Shown here in pieces: positions 61,590 through 64,000 of a DNA stretch of 64,000 nucleotides; positions within the stretch are counted from its first letter, which is position 1, and every line of letters starts with the position of its first letter. The stretch lies in assembly GCA_050084985.1 (NCBI GenBank), contig JBITNC010000001.1, positions 100,502,001 to 100,566,000 on the forward strand. Direction: 5' to 3'. Made by a program: the position numbers and the translations under genes. The notes under the pieces were generated by a model, which saw only the letters and a list, made by a program, of their open reading frames with translations, was not told the origin of the DNA and ran no database searches. Source of the stretch: Nageia nagi. Its lineage: Eukaryota; Pinophyta.

Positions 61590-62565
61590 AGGAAGACACA
61601 AATTGAAAAGAATGAAACTTGGGAACTTGTTCCTAGACCAAAGAATATAAATGTGATTGGCACAAAATGGGTCTTTCACAACAAATTAAATGAAGATGCA
61701 CAGGTAGTTTAGAACAAAGCTAGATTGGTTTGCAAGGGATACGCTCAAGTTGAAGGAATTGATTTTGAAGAAACTTTTGCAATGATGGCTTGAATTTAGG
61801 TAGTTTGCATGTTTCTTACTCTTATCATTTACAAAAATTTTAAATTTTATCAAATGGATGTCAAATTGGCATTCTTGAATGGCAAACTAGATGAGGAGGT
61901 ATATATTGAGCAACCTGATGGATTCCAACTATCAGAAAATCCAAATATGGTATGCAAGTTGAAGAGAGCACTTTATGGTTTAAAATAAGCACCTTGTTCT
62001 TACTACTCAAGATTGGATACCTTTTTATGGCAACAAGGGATTAAGAAAGGTATGGTTAATATCAATCTATATGTTATGTCAGATAAGGATTTTCATATCA
62101 TTATTGTTGTGTATGTTGATGATATTATTTTTGGTGGTAGTAAAGATGAACTATGTAAGGAGTTTGTTAATCAAATACAAAGCAAGTTTGAAATGTCTAT
62201 GATAGGTGAGCTTTAATATTTCCTTGGCCTTCAAGTAAATTAGTTGAAAAATAGTATTTTTATTTTTAAAATCAAATATGTCAAGATGTTAAAGAAATTC
62301 ATGATGGAGGATTGCAAGTCAATTAGTACTCCTATGACCATGAGCTACAAATTGATAAAAGATGACAAGTCACCACCCATTGACCAAACAATGTATAAAT
62401 CTATGATTGAAAGTTTATTGTACTTGATGATTACTAGACCATACATACTACAAGCGGTTTGTATGGTTGCTCAATTTCAAGATAGCCCTAAAGAGACATA
62501 TGTCATAGCGGTAAAAAGAATTTTTAGATATCTTAAGGGAACAATGGAGTTTGGTATTTGGTAAC
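61590..62565 (+). pseudogene. Copia-4 reverse transcriptase
   Basis: The reading has ETWELVPRPKNINVIGTKWV, ARLVCKGYAQVEGIDFEETF, YQMDVKLAFLNGKLDEEVYI and KLKRALYGLK, then the catalytic VVYVDDIIFGGS with YVDD at 62112-62123. EDCKSISTPMTMSYKL and YLKGTMEFGIW close the domain. Stops at about 61708, 61792, 61985, 62214 and 62241 are mostly where Gln or Trp codons stand in the family. The enzyme is recognisable along its full length. Confidence 0.9.
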
Positions 62566-62780
62566 CACATGGAAAGGACTTCACACTCATTGCTTACTCG
62601 GATGCAAATTGGGTAGGATGCATTGATGATAGAAAGAGCACTAGTGGTGGTGCATTTTATGTTGGAGATAGGTTGGTTTCTTGGCATAGTAAGAAACAAG
62701 AGTTAGTATCATTGTCTATAGTAGAGGTCAAGTATATAGTAAGGAAGTTTTTGAGTACCTTCGCAAAATGTTGGAAGTGA
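62566..62780 (+). pseudogene. Copia-4 RNase H, C-terminally truncated
   Basis: The frame reads LIAYSDANWVGCIDDRKSTS followed by GGAFYVGDRLVSWHSKKQEL and VEVKY. The first catalytic block is intact. After VEVKY the family has another 100 or so residues; here the frame ends within 20 codons and no C-terminal block is found before the 3' LTR, so the domain is deleted in its second half. Confidence 0.85.
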
Positions 62781-63017
62781 CTCCACTTCCCAAGCATTGA
62801 ATAGCATTTGAGACCATATTCTCAAGGGAAACATTTTCTTACTATCTTATCTTTCTGCTCTTATTTGTGATTTTTACTATAGATACTAAGATTTGCCTAA
62901 GAATATTGTGTATGGACTCAGGGGGAGTTTGTAGCAGCCCTTTATCATTATTGTCAAAGGGGAAGAAAAGTTGCAAGTATTTACTTGTGTGTTGCTAACA
63001 ATTCCAAAGGGGATGAT
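62781..63017 (+). other. Copia-4 3' untranslated end with polypurine tract
   Basis: Two purine runs occur: CAGGGGGAGTTTG near 62920 and CCAAAGGGGATGAT just before the LTR (63004-63017). The second is in the right place to prime plus-strand synthesis. No envelope-like ORF fits here. Confidence 0.7.
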
Positions 63018-64000
63018 TGTTGAGCAAAGTGTTGTCATTATTTTCAACACACTCAATGGGACCCAGTTGGTGTTGTGATATAGTGTTTGAAGCATGGATA
63101 GAGATATTAAATGATGTTGAGGATGTGTTTGATGCTCAATTAAAGTTGGTGCAAGTAATTTGTCCAAATTTGCAAAAATTGTAGAAGTTATCAAAAAATT
63201 GCAAAAGTTGTCAAAAAGTTGTAAAACTTGCAAAAGTTATTAGAAAGTTATTTGGAGCTTATTTAGATATTTTTGGTGCATGTGTGGATATGTTGAGTGC
63301 TCTAAAAAAATTGTTGTAACATGTTCTTGCAAAATTTCAAAAGATGCAAAAGTTATCAAAAATTTGCAAAAGTTGTAAAACCTATAAAAGTTATGTAAAA
63401 GTTGCAAATGTTGCACATATGTGCCAATGGACTATGTTGTATAGACCAATATATCATTTAGAGCCTTGTTTATCAGTTGGAAGTGAAGTTGCAACATTGG
63501 ATCATTATTGGTTGGAAGTTGGTACTAGCTAGGATCTCTTGATGATTTTGGTGAAATAGGTTAATGTCACTTTGGTGTGTGTTTAGATAGGATGGATCAG
63601 TGTGTAACATGTTAGCATGTATGGGAAAAGGTTATCATGGTATTTTTCATTTCATCTCAATTTTTGGACCAATCATTTTCATTGTTGGTACCCGATTGGA
63701 TAATTTTGCACATTTTAGGAGTCATTAAATTAGCATCGAAGCCCACTTTAAAAGTGGAATATTAAGAAAAAAGTATGGATTTAGATCATAAAATTTTAAC
63801 TAGAGTTATTTGGTACTAATATGTACATACATTTAAAATTTAATGCTAAATTGACATTTTAGGAATAAATTACATGTATTACAAAAAGATAATTTCTCAC
63901 TTTTTCTAGTTTTGGATAGTTTTGTAGGATAGCAGTAAAATAGTAAAATACTTTATGTTTGGTTACAAATTTTAAAATATGATGATTAATTTATGATTAT
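63018..64000 (+). repeat. Copia-4 3' LTR, incomplete in window
   Basis: It starts TGTTGAGCAAAGTG and follows the 5' LTR to the window edge (about 980 of 1900 bases), including the 'gcaaaagtt' block at 63170-63410. Confidence 0.9.

Larger units (their letters stand above)
56096..64000 (+). mobile_element. Copia-4, near-complete Ty1/copia element
   Basis: LTRs at 56096-57987 and from 63018 to beyond the window, primer site at 58000, gag, protease, integrase, RT and RNase H in Copia order on the + strand, and a polypurine tract before the 3' LTR. By my count the first 134 bases of the two LTRs differ at 17 positions, so the insertion is old. The long LTR and extended gag with coiled coil and several zinc knuckles suggest the SIRE/Maximus branch, but there is no envelope-like ORF. 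Confidence 0.9.

Overview
The window is plant nuclear intergenic DNA. It is very AT-rich, nearly free of CG dinucleotides (one CG in the first 600 bases), and built almost entirely of decayed, nested retrotransposons. I see no intact cellular protein gene, tRNA, rRNA or organelle insert. The Ty3/gypsy elements with two RNase H domains, the Copia elements primed by initiator tRNA-Met, and a plant LINE point to a seed plant. The depth of decay and nesting suits a large, slowly purged genome such as a gymnosperm, but the exact source is an inference.

Layout. 1-3500: degenerate AT-rich sequence with a possible Copia LTR/primer-site remnant near 530-556. 3520-5880: leader and gag remnant of one Ty3 element. 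6531-44691: a second, much longer Ty3 element of the Tat type on the + strand (partial 5' LTR, primer site, leader, gag, protease, G-patch-like segment, RT, RNase H, archaeal-type RNase H, integrase). Its 3' LTR (35762-36583 plus 44341-44691) lies about 20 kb beyond pol because other elements fill the 3' region: an LTR family with coiled-coil and plant-mobile-domain remnants (about 20063-26611, minus strand), Copia-1 (26612-34427, minus) and, inside the 3' LTR itself, Copia-2 (36584-44335, minus, with a 5-bp target duplication AGTTA). 44760-50095: LINE remnants, minus strand, clear from 47250 on. 50100-52016: Copia-3 gag to integrase, minus. 52943-53664: an array of about 66-bp units that each can fold into a hairpin. 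54490-55500: Ty3 protease remnant, minus. 56096-64000: Copia-4, + strand, the most complete element, with 1.9-kb LTRs; its 3' LTR runs off the window.

How the parts relate. All coding regions are broken and none is likely to act today. The four recognisable integrases (Tat, Copia-1, -3, -4) have each lost at least one catalytic acid, by different changes, and many lesions are C-to-T or G-to-A transitions, as expected from long-term cytosine methylation and deamination. Copia-2 keeps the LTRs, long leader and 3' end of a Copia related to Copia-1, but most of pol is replaced by unrelated sequence, so it looks like a non-autonomous derivative. The coiled-coil/PMD family likewise has LTRs and primer sites but no visible pol. 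The main candidates for something not yet described are the hairpin array, the coiled-coil/PMD LTR family with shared LTRs, and a 16-bp perfect inverted repeat just upstream of the Tat polypurine tract.
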